DNA of 64,000 nucleotides from Cheiracanthium punctorium (GCA_038373885.1 JAWZYV010012241.1:558001-622000), one strand, 5' to 3'. Shown: positions 51,423 to 62,145, counted from the stretch's first letter. Notes: generated from the letters alone by a model not told the origin. Translations and numbers: made by a program.

Positions 51423-51924
51423 CCCTTTAACGCGCAGTGTTTCCGCTCTGGGAACACCCAACTCTGACGTTTTGACTGTTGCCAGTCACGAAGAATAGAT
51501 TGGATTTCTATAAAAATAGTTGCGGGTGACAGAGCTCCATGAGAATCCTTTACTTTTTAGCACGTCATTTCCCGTAAAAAAAAATGGTCACGATTATTTT
51601 TAACAGCACTGACATCTGCTGAAAAACGGAAGAATATGCGAGAACAGCTGGATAGATTGCCCAATGCTGAAAAAAGGGCAGCCGTTGCCATCGCTCGACT
51701 TAACTACCAGCAAGATGGCGGACGATCGAAACGTTCATCGCGTGCCACAGATCTAGAGACCCCTTTTTGGTGACAGCTACAGCCAGCTGTCGTCAAAAAA
51801 GGGTCTCTAGATCTGTGGCACGCGATGAACGTTTCTATCGTCTGCCCTCTTGCTGGTAGTTAAGTGGAGCGATGGCAACGGCTGCCCTTTTTTCAGCATT
51901 GGGAAAGGGTTGCGCCTCAAAGGG
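51423..51924 (+). mobile_element. TTAA MITE (piggyBac-like), full palindromic copy
   Basis: TTAA at 51419-51422 and 51925-51928. Starts CCCTTTAACGCGCAGTGTTT and ends GCGCCTCAAAGGG. The AT-rich leader (about 200 bp) is followed by a long GC-rich hairpin whose arms contain GCAAGATGGCGGACGATCG, CGTTCATCGCGTGCCACAGA TCT and GACAGCTGGCTG-like words and return inverted. 502 bp. Confidence 0.88.
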
Positions 51925-52237
51925 TTAATCAGATGAAGCATCCCAACTAAATAATAATAATAATAATAATACGGCTGATAACGTTCTATATAAAATTGGT
52001 TTATTCTAAATTTCATTGTTACAGGAGTTCATATGAATGTTTTAAAACAACAGCTTTTTTATTAATTGTTTTACATTTTCGGGAGGGACCTGGGGCCCCT
52101 CGGCATACCCCTTAAATACGCCACTGCCAGAAATAAATTAGAAGGCCCTCCTAAATGCCAGGGAAAATAAGGGGACATTTTTTTAACCATAAAAATGGAA
52201 ATCCAGCCAAAGAATGCGAAAGTCGAAAGGCACGCCT

Positions 52238-52265
52238 ATAATACTTACCTGTTTAAGCTTCGGCA
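52238..52265 (-). promoter_or_regulatory. Strong splice-donor-like site, possible 5' UTR exon end
   Basis: On the minus strand the sequence reads AAACAG then GTAAGTATTA, a consensus donor. No open frame upstream of it fits the integrin, so at most it marks a non-coding first exon. Confidence 0.2.
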
Positions 52266-53181
52266 ACTATCTGATAGGACAACGAAACAGAGCGAATGGT
52301 CTTACTGAATTCAACCTTAAATCGATTCTGAGTGTTACAGACGTACGCAAATAGTTTTATGATAAAACTAGGGTATTTTTCTTCCGTAAAGATTATTTTA
52401 AGCTTCTATGATCATCATGCAAACATTTTTTTTAAGTATTAAATACAGGGCACACACTCGTTTTAACATGGTAACAAATGCAGTTGTGATACTTTTGTGT
52501 ATATTTCGTCTTTGGCACGAACACACGATCCTTTATGTAACCGCATTAAAAAAAAGTTTTTTTTAATCGCCTGGCATTAGGTCCGGAGAGCGAAGTGGCC
52601 ATGGAAGAAGGCGCTTGTCGTCGGCAGAACCTCGTCCAATCCAACGACGAGGAAGCCCTTTATTTGTTAAACAAAACCTTCAATGTTTCTTTCTTGGAGA
52701 AGACTTTGCTTCAGAAAGAAACATTGCAAGTTTTGTCTTTCTTGGAGAACAAACTATAACTGCTCTCCCCCCAACCCCCACCCTCGACAAAATTGCATTA
52801 ATCCGTCGCTGTCACGTCACGAAAGGTTCAGATATTGGACTTTCGTGAAATAAAACTTGTAATATTTCTTTCTCCAATAAAGTCAACTTTGTTGCCGTAT
52901 TGGTAATATATATATATATTTTTTTTTATAAGCCTTCCAAACCCGACACGCCCTGTAAAAAATAACTGATTGAAAACTGATAGTTGTTGTTCCCAGACAG
53001 CACATAAGGTTAAATCAAGCTTGAGATTTGGCTTGGCAATGCAAGGTTGGCTTAAGCTGGATTTTGACTTGCAAAGTGCGGTGATGGCGCCATCTGTGAA
53101 AGAGAATGGACATTAATTGTCTAGCCAATTTGTTGAAAGTTCGTAAAAGATGTGTTTTAACGAGGATGGGTTTTTTATTAC

Positions 53182-53290
53182 CAGTGCCATATTACCGGCA
53201 GGGCAAACGGGGCAACTGCCCAGGGCCTACAGATTTTAGGGCCCAAAAATCTTACATCTTACACTTTTGTAATTTTAAAATAAAATTACA
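53182..53290 (+). repeat. Fragment related to the MITE at 25464
   Basis: CAGTGCCATATTACCGGCAG GGCAAACGGGGCAACTGCCC AGGGCC parallels the start of the 25464 element (CAGAGCCTTATTATCGCATG GGCAAATTGG...). The right end was not found. Confidence 0.5.
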
Positions 53291-53988
53291 AAGGATAAAA
53301 AAAATTCAGAAGTTAAATAATTTTTTAAATATAAAGTATGAACAATGAAAATAATTCAAATTTACATTTGTATAAATTAATTCAAACTTATTTTTAATTC
53401 TTCGAAATGCTCTATATCGATATAGCATACCAATATATGTAGGAAAATAACTAACCACATTTGTAAAGAGAATTTTTAGCGTTAAAAAATAGCAAAATTT
53501 TTCAATTATTTGTTATTATAAGAAATATTTACAAAAATGACTAAAGTGTTTGTATTCCATACATGTTATGTTAGCAACTGTGATATAGCATTTCGAAGTA
53601 ACGTTTAACTACCTGTTTCTTTGATTTCAGATTACTTAACACAAAATTTGTGTTAAGTAAGTAAACCCATTCTATATTTCCAAATATGGAAATTCTTCAA
53701 AATAAAATACAATTATACTACGAAATTGATTTCAAATTCAGTCGTTTGTCTCGATTTTGGCCAGCGGCAGTATTGCTCATGAGTGTTGCAAAAGTTTTAA
53801 AACATGTGTTGCTCTTAAGTTTATATTATGTTTATTTCCCTATTAGTAGAGTCTCCAAATCACACATAAAATTATTTTAATTTTGATGCATCCCATGGAA
53901 AAAAAAAAACAAATAACATATCGCCCACTTATCAATCTGGCCAGAAAACCGCTTAATTCACTTCAAACTTTAGTCATAGCTGCACAAG

Positions 53989-54059
53989 GCTCTGGTGGCT
54001 GAATGGATAACGCGCTCGGCTACGAATCGAAAGGTCCCGGGTTCTATTCTAGCCACGGA
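53989..54059 (+). pseudogene. tRNA-Arg(ACG)-like sequence, probably a SINE head
   Basis: A D-arm-like GGCTGAATGGATAACGC, an anticodon arm CTCGG-CTACGAA-TCGAA (loop anticodon ACG) and a T-arm-like CCCGG-GTTCTAT are in tRNA order and spacing, with A and B box resemblance. The T stem is mispaired (CCCGG/TCTAG) and the acceptor pairs only partly, so a functional tRNA is unlikely. The sequence downstream to about 54180 may be the SINE body. Confidence 0.65.
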
Positions 54060-54204
54060 CACTCGATGGAAACAGATTAAAATAACTTAAAATTACAGCA
54101 TAGAGGGGGGAAAATGCGCGGAAAAATAAAGTATGTGGGGCGCATTCGCTAGCGGGCGCCCCGTGTATTTAGAAAAACTTTTTTTGGAAAATTTTTTAAG
54201 CTTG

Positions 54205-54285
54205 TAATTAAGCTTGAAATGTCAAGCTTGATTCAAACTTGAAATGTCAAGCTTGATTCAAACTTGAAATGTCAAGCTTAATGCA
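54205..54285 (+). repeat. 25-bp tandem repeat (GATTCAAACTTGAAATGTCA AGCTT)
   Basis: Three adjacent units with few changes, followed by looser TTCAAGCTT words; part of the element 52992-54417. Confidence 0.85.
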
Positions 54286-54845
54286 AGCTGGGCAAGTGTA
54301 AACTAGAACACTTGATTCAAGCTTGCACCAAGCTTACACGACTGGAATTTTCAAGCTTAATTCAAGCTTATTGACTTGATAAATCAAGCTTGCTGCAAGT
54401 TTGCTGTGCTGTCTGGGTTGTTGTGATGTGTTGAGGCAAACCAAGCTACGCAAGGGCTATCTGATCTGCCTGAGGGTAGTGTGGAAGGTAAGAGAGGATG
54501 GTTTTTCGATGATTGTTATCTAACACCCTACTGGGGACCTTATCCCACCTTAGGGGATAAGTAGGGAGCAACCGCGCAGTGCAGCATTAAAGTCAAACTT
54601 TATTCTGTGAATCCCCTTAAAAATATTTCAGAATCATCGGCAAATCTCCAAGCATTCCACAATAGATTCCTTCAACAAATACTTTTTTTAAAAAAATCTT
54701 AAATCTATTTTGTCTACATGACTGTAGATAAAAATTGAAAACCTGTATTTTCTGCAGGCTTTTAAAGTATCCGTTTTTAGATGGATGAACCGTAGTTTTA
54801 CAAAGATTGGTTTAGACTTCCCTGCATATTACCACCATACCTTAA

Positions 54846-54996
54846 CCCTTTAACGCGCAGTGTTCCCGCTCTGGGAACACCAAACTCTGACGCTTTAACT
54901 GTTGTCAGTCACGAAGAATAGATTGGATTTCTATAAAAATAGTTGCGGGTGACAGAGCTCCAGGAGAATCCTTTACTTTTTAGAACGTCCTTTCCC

Positions 54997-55029
<33 letters not shown>

Positions 55030-55264
55030 TCACGATTCTTTTTAACAGCACTGACATTTGCTGAAAAATGGAAGAATACGAGAACAGCCGGATAGGTGGC
55101 CCAGTGCTGAAAAAAGGGCAGCCGTTACCATCGCTCAACTTAAATACCAGCAAGATGGCGGACGATCGAAAATTTCATCGCGTGCCACAGATCTGGAGAC
55201 CCTTTTTTGACGACAGCTGGCTGTGCATTTCTTCAGCATTGGGAAAGGGTTGCGCCTCAAAGGG
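54846..55264 (+). mobile_element. TTAA MITE (piggyBac-like), copy with one hairpin arm
   Basis: TTAA at 54842-54845 and 55265-55268. Starts CCCTTTAACGCGCAGTGTTC and ends GCGCCTCAAAGGG. A-run of about 27 at 55000-55026. Only one hairpin arm remains. 419 bp. Confidence 0.87.
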
Positions 55265-55744
55265 TTAAAGAATTGGATTGCACTAGAGACTCCAAAAATT
55301 GAGAATATTCCCTTACGAGTTATACTGTGAGCTATTACAAACAACGAATCTATAAGAGTTACGAAACACTCCGGGAAAAAATGCCAACATATACGGAATT
55401 TTGCAATGTTTCCCTAAGCAGGTATAGCTCCTTCAGTCCACTTTTGTGTTTATGAATTTTTTCAGTACTTCATGATACATGCAGCTTCCGTGAAGGAGTG
55501 TTATAATATAATATTTGTAAATATTTGTAGTTTTCTTTGAACATAAGTAAAAAAAGTGAGCTATGATTGCACAATGCATATGACAAATACACTTATTGGA
55601 GTACTGCTACCATGTATTTGAAAATAAACTATCTCCGAATTAAGTTAAAGATAGTCTGGTATTGCCATCTGTTATGTAAAATGAGATATAAAAATCCGTG
55701 AATGACAATTGAAATGCTCTCTATAAAATGCTCTATGAATAAAT

Positions 55745-56015
55745 AAATAAAAGACTTTGTGGAAAAAAAGCACACATAAAATGTTACTTATAAGCTGTTA
55801 CGATCGTTTCGACCAAAAAATTCTTTCGGTCAGACAAGCCCTTCGACTCACTGAGCTAAGGGAACTCAGCTCAGGAGGAGTTTTCTCAGCTCAGAGAGTG
55901 GAAGGGCTTGTCTGATGAAGACCGAAAGAACTTTTTGTTCGAAACGATCGTAACATCTTATAAGTAACATTTTATGTGTGCTTTTTTCACAAAGTTTTTA
56001 TTTATTTTATCATTT
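55745..56015. mobile_element. Foldback element, ACTTTGTG...ACACATAA family, copy 3
   Basis: GACTTTGTGGAAAAAAAGCA CACATAAAATGTTACTTATA AGCTGTTACGATCGTTTCGA and the corresponding inverted arm (55935-55995) enclose a loop with GACAAGCCCTTC and GAAGGGCTTGTCTG. Same architecture as the copy at 14640. Confidence 0.75.
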
Positions 56016-56812
56016 AGCAAAAGTATTTTGAGTGTTTTTTTCGTAGAGGGTGAAAGCTTAGCCCGTGATTTTGACGACAGCAAGAAGGAATGGGTTATAG
56101 TTGTGAGGGCAAAACTAGTTAAAAATCCCAATTATGCTGTTAATGGCACCATGCAGATGCAAATTCTCGGTGGCAGGGGGTTTGTATTTTTTGGATGAGA
56201 GCGATATGACAGATCACCTTCGAGTGCCACAAAAGCAAGAGATTTTTCGTCTGCGCGATGCTCCTGTCTATCACGCGGGCGAACTTCCAACCACAACACT
56301 CGGAACAAGCGCGCGTTTTTCCTTGTGCCCATCCTACGACAAGACAAGCCCACGCATACGCCATCTTGTGTCTCACTCATTGGAATAATAAGGAAGGTGT
56401 CGTAGTTTGGCACGTTCATCAATGGTGACAAAAGAGTTCAATGGATTTTTTTTTTTTAAACCGGATATCCGTAGTGAATCAGAACTGGTGGTTAAAACCT
56501 TTAGGAAAAGTAAGTCTAGAATTGAAAATCACTCGGTAGAAATCTATTTAGCGAATAAAATAATATTCTCTAATCAAGGAGAATTCATTAAATTATTCTA
56601 AAACTACTATTATAGCGAATAATTTCTCTTTAATGATTTTACCTGTGAACAAAATTAATATATATCTATTTCGCCATCGTTTAAATAGCAGTTTATTAAA
56701 TGATTAACAGTTTTATTTATTTTTTAATGATTTTTCTGTAAATGTCATCAACTAAAATGCTAAAAATCGGTTATTCTGCAGATTATCTAGGTAAAAAGCA
56801 GACGAACTATGT

Positions 56813-57149
56813 CAACGGTTCCCAACCGGTGGGGCGCGCCCCCCTTGGGGGCGCAAAGCGTTTACAAGGGCGGCGCGAGAAAAACAGAAAAAGTGCAAGT
56901 GATAATGCCTGTTTTAAAAAATCATCTTATTCATTCTTATTTTTACTTTAAGACATATCTAATTTCGCTTAAATATTTATTCAAACTTGACCAATATTTT
57001 GAAGAAAAGGAGACTAAATAAATGTTCATTCTTGAAAAAAAAAACCTTTATGTAAGCTGAGAGGAATGTGAGAGGGGGTCGGGGGGGGGGCGCCATCGCA
57101 AGTTATCCTTTGTTGGGGAGGCACAGTGTTAAAAGTTTGGGAATCGCTG
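56813..57149. mobile_element. hAT MITE with CARCGRTTCCCAA ends
   Basis: Left tip CAACGGTTCCCAACCGG; right tip (reverse complement) CAGCGATTCCCAAAC. Flanks AACTATGT and AACTAGGG agree at 6 of 8. GGGGCGCGCC and GGGGGGCGCC lie just inside. 337 bp. Confidence 0.75.
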
Positions 57150-58379
57150 AACTAGGGTGATCCGTTGCAGGCCGTAATTGTTTCGCTTCTCAAAATATCT
57201 AGGTATTCTGCAGACTACTTAGACAATCTGCACATTACCTACTAGGCACTGGTTAAAGTGAAAATAACATATTTGCTGGATGGAACAGTAGTTACGGTTC
57301 TGTACGCTTAAATTAACATGATATTATTTATTTGTCGGTATTTTGAGAATCAAGTTAATACAATAAAAAAATTAATTGATAAAGCCAATCGTCAATCAAT
57401 TAAAAAACTATAATTCTAAGAATCAAATGGTTTAAAATATTATTACAATTTAGTTACTTAACATACACAGCGTTATTCACTAGGGTGCCCCTCAGGAAAT
57501 TTAGATTTTTGCTATTTGGGAGGGAATAATCAAGATTTTCTTGTGAAAAATTCTTCTTTATTCACCTTTTGGGCCTGGGGCCTTCCCGAAATTGTTTTTT
57601 CGCTACGCCCCTGCGGGTGCTATAATGTCATAATGTGTTAAAAATTTCTAAGTGTTTTATTTTAAAAGAGGTCACAAAGATTTCAAAGACTGAAATTATG
57701 TTTTCATTTATTTATTCTGTTTCCAAAAACGAAGTTCAGATGATAACATCCAAGAACCAGAGAGTAAATTCAACAAGTTAAATTAATAGAAAACTCAGGG
57801 ACGTGTAATCTCAAATGCGTCCTATAGGGGGCATATTCTTAGCGATAGGGGGTGGGATATTCGACTGTATATACAATAAAAAATACAGTTATTAAAAATT
57901 AAAGTAGTCATAAAATTTATGATGAAGATATCGTGATATAAAGCACATTTTGAGCAGAACCTCTTAAGTCACTCACATAAATTTCACTTTGGCGTAATTA
58001 ATCAAAACGGCAGTGGATCAGTTGTTTCTTTTTCTCCTGTTCTCTTCTTCAGTCTTTTAGCGCGTGTTTACATGTAATTTTGCTCGAAATGCCGTGTAAC
58101 AAATGACGTGACAAGCTTCCCTATTTTCAGCGACACCTTTCCCTCAGTTCATACGTCAGGTATCTAGTGACAGGCTCATCCTAAACGGCTCGGGGTTTTA
58201 AGCCATTTGAGAAAAAGAAATTGCACTGCAGTGAAACTACTTTGAGCGACCCTCGCTCGTTGATAGGATGGAACTGAAATTTTCTCCGCAGACTCAATGC
58301 TAATCTGCACTCCAAAGACCGCGACAGACAGAGAAGATCAAAGCGCTTTCGTTGTGCGAACCAGCGCTCGAATTAAGAT

Positions 58380-58440
58380 TTTGAAGCACGCAGAAAAGAA
58401 AAATGTCGTTGTGCTTTTATAAGCTGGCAGCAAGAGCTAT
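58380..58440 (-). promoter_or_regulatory. TATA-like core promoter candidate
   Basis: TATAAAAG on the minus strand (58414-58421) is followed by a CpG-containing stretch (58120-58400) unlike the AT-rich surroundings. The position upstream of the integrin exons fits a start for that gene, but no linked exon was identified. Confidence 0.25.
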
Positions 58441-58498
58441 TGAGCGCACGCGAAAATCTTAAATTGTATTCGTAAAAACTGTAAACTCGGGGGTCTAT

Positions 58499-58735
58499 CC
58501 GGGAATTTTTTCCAGGGTACCATTTTGTGAATTTCAATATTTAATTTTGTGAATAGCAACACTTATTTTTGTGAATTTTCATGCCAATTTTTAATAAAAG
58601 TCACTTTTTTGTTAAAATAATTGATAAAACAGATTAAGATATAGTGTTAAGTGCCAATGAAGGGCCGTTTTAATCGATTGTATTTTTGTGAAGGGGCCGC
58701 AAAATGGACCCAATTTTTGTCAGCATCCACCTCTG
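58499..58735. mobile_element. Short element with CRGRGGTCTATCC ends
   Basis: Starts CGGGGGTCTATCCGGGAATT and ends GTCAGCATCCACCTCTG, as at 39707 and 41743. Flanks TGTAAACT and GGTAAAAT agree at 6 of 8 if the right edge is set at 58734. About 237 bp. Confidence 0.65.
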
Positions 58736-59930
58736 GTAAAATGCTTTTTTTTTTTTTTTTTTTCCCCCAATTAGCTTTAAAAATTTGAATCAATAATGCA
58801 ATGACAAGAGCAAAAATAAATATCCTTCACTTTTCCTGTTAGCACTAGCCGCCTTCGGCGACCAGCTGGCCGTCGATGACCGCATACAACAACGTTGTAT
58901 GCGGTTTTGACACAACAACGTTGAAATCAAAAACCTATCTGGTTAAATGAATTCAAAACTAAACGAACGCTTATGACAAAAACATATGTCATCAAAAACA
59001 GTCTAAAACACTCAATTAAACACTTTAAAACTAAACAAACGTTTATGGATTTATGACAAAAATAAAACAAATGTCCCAAAACAAAAAAAATTGAAACTTT
59101 AACTTATACTAAACGTTAACGACAATATGAATTTTCGGATCATCCCGATACTCTTCTTTGAAGCACACAATCTAAGAACAGGCCCGAAACTAAGAGGGGG
59201 GGCAAACGGGGCATGTGGCATGTGCCCTGGGCTCCGTGCCCGTGTTGAGGAGGGGGAGGCACCAAAATTAGTTACGCTTCTAACTAAAGGGGGGGGGGGG
59301 CTTAAAATTGATGTTCGTCCCGGTGGTCATGCTCATAGATGCTGAGGGGGGAGGGGGCGTTATAACCTTAACTAGTGGTTGCCGGGGTAGGAAAATCAGC
59401 TGGATCACAAGATTTTTAAATAGAGTTTTACTTCTTTATGTTTGGTTGTTAAAAATAGCCCATCTGTAGGGGAGGATAGGATAGGATAGGAATAAGTACA
59501 ATGTAAACGAAGGGTGAAGAATTATTAAGTTGTAATTGATGGTGTAAGGCAATGGGCGCAATTGTTCTGTCAGAGGTGCAAAAATAACCAACTAACTCCC
59601 GGGGCAGTGGCGTAGCAAGAGGGGGGGGGCAAGGAAGGGCATCTTATATCGTGGCCCAATGGGCGCCCAATTTTATATAAATCCTTCCGCATTACATTTT
59701 GGCTTGGACGGGCCGAAAAATTTCCAGCTGTTTCTGGGCGCTGAAAACCCGAGCTTCCCCTCTGCCGGAGGCCCGCCAAAATTAAGGTTAGAGCCCCGAG
59801 TGACGTAAACTCTAGATGCTGGACTGCTGAAAACCCCCTTACTTTTTTCAGGGAAACTGAAGGCGGCCGCCCCGCGCCTTTTGAATTCGGCGTCTCAGCC
59901 AACTGTCCGCCATAAAAAGACACGCATGGG

Positions 59931-60127
59931 CATGGGCGCCGGCAGCATAGGGCAAGGGGGGGCAATGCCCCCCTGGATTTTTGTATGCAGTGTTTTTCCT
60001 TGCTTTTTTGCTCTTTCCAACATGGTAACCATACGTTGAAGTAGTCTCTGGCCCCCTTGAGTAGTCTATGCCCCCCTGGAGTAGTATTTGCCCCCCACCC
60101 CTGGGAAATATTCTGCCGGCGGCCATG
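59931..60127. mobile_element. MITE with CATGGGCGCCGGCAG ends and target duplication CGCATGGG
   Basis: CGCATGGG at 59923-59930 and 60128-60135 is perfect. Tips CATGGGCGCCGGCAG and (reverse complement) CATGGCCGCCGGCAG. 197 bp, with repeated GCCCCCCTGGA/GAGTAGT words. It lies in the middle of the long minus-strand frame 59570-60364, which is therefore not a gene. Confidence 0.9.
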
Positions 60128-60402
60128 CGCATGGGGCAACAATATGTCCGTCGCGCCAGGCATCCGTCCTTGTCTACTTTTTTCCGAATTCAAAAAGCAT
60201 CCCCAAAAATAGAGCTTCAAGAAGAAGAGAGTCGAAGTGAGTGGGTACGTATAATATACACACACGACAGTGGGTGCGTTTGCGTGCCGAAATAGGGCTA
60301 TGCGGAAGCGGAATGAAAAGTGGGGGGCCATAAAACGGCCCAAAAGGGAGCACCCATCCCTCACGCTGCTGCTAAATGTTCAGTGGGTATATGGGACGGG
60401 AC

Positions 60403-60482
60403 GAGAGAGAGAATAAGTCTTATTTTACCGCTTTACTTACGAGAGAGAGAAAGGGAAAGAGAGCTTGAAATATCTCTCTCTG
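60403..60482 (+). repeat. Interrupted (GA)n stretch
   Basis: GAGAGAGAGAATAAG and GAGAGAGAGAAAGGGAAAGA GAG with CTCTCTCTG following. Confidence 0.7.
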
Positions 60483-60781
60483 TTTTCCATTCACACCCTG
60501 GGTTTACGTTCAGGAAGGAGCCGTCGTGCGTGAAAGTGAACCGGAAGATCAAGTGGTTAGGGTTGAGTTGAGGTGTGTTCTGAGGAGAAGCATCTTTTCT
60601 TCTTTTTTTTTCCCCAGCTATTTTGAGGAATCGGAGAAATTAGAATGAAAGTGGGGATGTGAGTGGTCGAGCATCGCTCTTATTAAAACCGTTCAGTTCG
60701 AAAATATCATAAATTTGGATGCATAAATACGAATAAATTAACTATGTCAGGGCCTTGAAAAATCTTGTGATGTCTCTTTAT

Positions 60782-61295
60782 CCCTTTGAGGCGCAACCCT
60801 TTCCCAAGGCTGAAAAAAGGGCAGCCGTTGCCATCGCTCGACTTAACGACCAGAAAGATGACGGACGATCGAGACGTTCATCGCGTGCCACAGATCTAGA
60901 AACCCCCTTTTTGACGACAGCTGGCTGTGCCGGCACAGCCAGCTGTCGTCCAAAAAGGGTCTCTAGATCTGTGGCACGCGATGAACGTTTCGATCGTCCG
61001 CCCTCTTTCTGGTAGTTAAGTCGAACGATGGCAACGGCTGCCCTTTTTAAAGCATGGGGCAATCTATCCAGCTGTTCTCGCATTCTTCCATTTTTCAGCA
61101 GATGTCACTGCTGTTAAAAATAATCGTGACCATTTTTGTTACGGTAAAGGACGTGCTAAAAAAGTAAAGGATTCTCGTGGAGCTGTGTCACCCGCAACTA
61201 TTTTTTATAGAAATCCAATCTATTCTTCGCGACTGGCAGCAATCAAAACGTCAGAGTTGGGTGTTCCTAGAGCGGGAACACTGCGCGTTAAAGGG
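60782..61295 (-). mobile_element. TTAA MITE (piggyBac-like), full palindromic copy, inverted
   Basis: Right flank TTAA (61296-61299), left flank TTAT (one change). Plus-strand start CCCTTTGAGGCGCAACCC and end GCGCGTTAAAGGG. A hairpin of roughly 240 bp is centred at 60931/60932 on GGCTGTGCCGGCACAGCC. 514 bp. The frames 60755-61015 and 60778-61083 are the two strands of this palindrome. Confidence 0.88.
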
Positions 61296-61414
61296 TTAAG
61301 ACCGTAAGTTAGGTGTTCGAAAATTTATATTTTGGTACATAAATAAATACGAATAAACTAATTATGTCAGGGCCTTGAAAAATTTTTTGATGCCCCTTTA
61401 TAAGCTGTACTGTA

Positions 61415-61750
61415 CACTGAAATAAATGATCAACCTGTAAGTGAAACCTGTAAATGAAACTTCCTGAAGAAAAATGAAAGAAATAATTCCTGAAAAGTAG
61501 AAAATTTTGTAGAATGTGTCACTTTGAAAAAATTTGTTGGGCAATTTCATGTTTAAAGATTTATTTTTTCTTTCATGAAAAGCATCTTTTTTTCATTAAT
61601 TTTAATGAAAAAATGTACTGCTGTAGTAGTTTATAGTTTACTGTAGCAGCTTATAAAAAATCAACCTGAATTTCTTTGACTCCATGACGCAATTAGTTTA
61701 ATTTGCGAACCAAGACTGTGAGGCAGATTTTGTTTCTTTGACATACACCT
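61415..61750 (+). repeat. Dispersed repeat family R1, copy C
   Basis: Shares with copies A and B: GATCAACCTGTAAGTGAAAC, TGTAGAATGTGTCAC, GCAGCTTATAAAAAATCAAC CTGAATTT, GCAATTAGTTTAATTTGCGA ACCAAGACTG. Non-coding. Confidence 0.6.
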
Positions 61751-61753
61751 TTA

Positions 61754-61925
61754 CAAAACCGTAGCCAGGAAAAAATTAGGAGAAAGGGGGGGAGGGGTTC
61801 AGGCTTTATGCTTCAATGTAGTTAGTTTTTTAATATCCTTCTTCAAGTAATAATATATGTACCTGAAAGTTTTGAGAGGGGGAGGGGTGTTGAACCCTTA
61901 AAATCCCCCCTTGTTTACGGCCTTG
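61754..61925. mobile_element. hAT-like MITE with CAARRCCGTARMCA ends
   Basis: Left tip CAAAACCGTAGCCAGG, right tip (reverse complement) CAAGGCCGTAAACAAG. Flanks CACCTTTA and CGCCTTAA agree at 6 of 8. 172 bp. Confidence 0.65.
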
Positions 61926-61934
61926 CGCCTTAAC

Positions 61935-62145
61935 CCGCATTCAAGCGCAACTATTTTTACATGAATACAAAACAACTGGATATAGTGTCCAAAGATGAAA
62001 AAGTGCAGCCTCGATTTAACTACCACTAATATGGTGGTTGATCGAATCGACATCGCGTGCCCACTAATATGGTGGTTGATCGACTAGCGAGAGAAAAAAA
62101 AAAAAAAAAAAAAAAAAATGACACTGCTGGCTGTGTAAACTAAAA
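61935..62145 (+). mobile_element. Diverged relative of the palindromic TTAA MITE
   Basis: TTTAACTACCACTAATATGG TGGTTGATCGAATCGACATC GCGTG corresponds to the core of the other copies (TTAACTACCAGCAAGATGGC GGACGATCG...CATCGCGTG). The motif is repeated once (62058-62085). Element ends are not recognisable. Confidence 0.5.

Larger units (their letters stand above)
52992..54417. mobile_element. hAT-like element with CCCAGACAGCACA ends carrying nested repeats
   Basis: Left tip CCCAGACAGCACA and right tip TGCTGTGCTGTCTGGG. Flanks TTGTTGTT and TTGTTGTG agree at 7 of 8. Near both ends are AAGCTTGA/TCAAGCTT words (a 25-bp unit repeated at about 54205-54285). Inside lie a GGGCAACTGCCCAGGGCC repeat and the tRNA-Arg-like unit at 53989. 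Confidence 0.75.

Noticed and set aside
53989..54059. Functional tRNA-Arg gene
   Set aside because: The anticodon arm is good but the T stem and acceptor are mispaired, and it lies inside a transposon-like element, so a SINE or pseudogene is more likely.
54205..54417. CRISPR-like array from the repeated AAGCTTGA words
   Set aside because: Eukaryotic setting, no constant repeat/spacer structure; these are subterminal repeats of a hAT-like element.
56132..56431. Three overlapping frames in a CpG-containing segment as a protein gene
   Set aside because: All frames are equally open, none has splice signals or recognisable motifs; it was kept only as a composition note.
59570..60364. 264-codon minus-strand open frame as a gene
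   Set aside because: It spans a MITE with a perfect 8-bp target duplication and runs of G/C; no domain or splice structure; composition explains the lack of stops.
60755..61083. Overlapping frames with RSSRATDLET-like peptides on both strands
   Set aside because: They are the two strands of the long palindrome in the TTAA MITE; the same peptides appear in other copies only because the repeat is palindromic.
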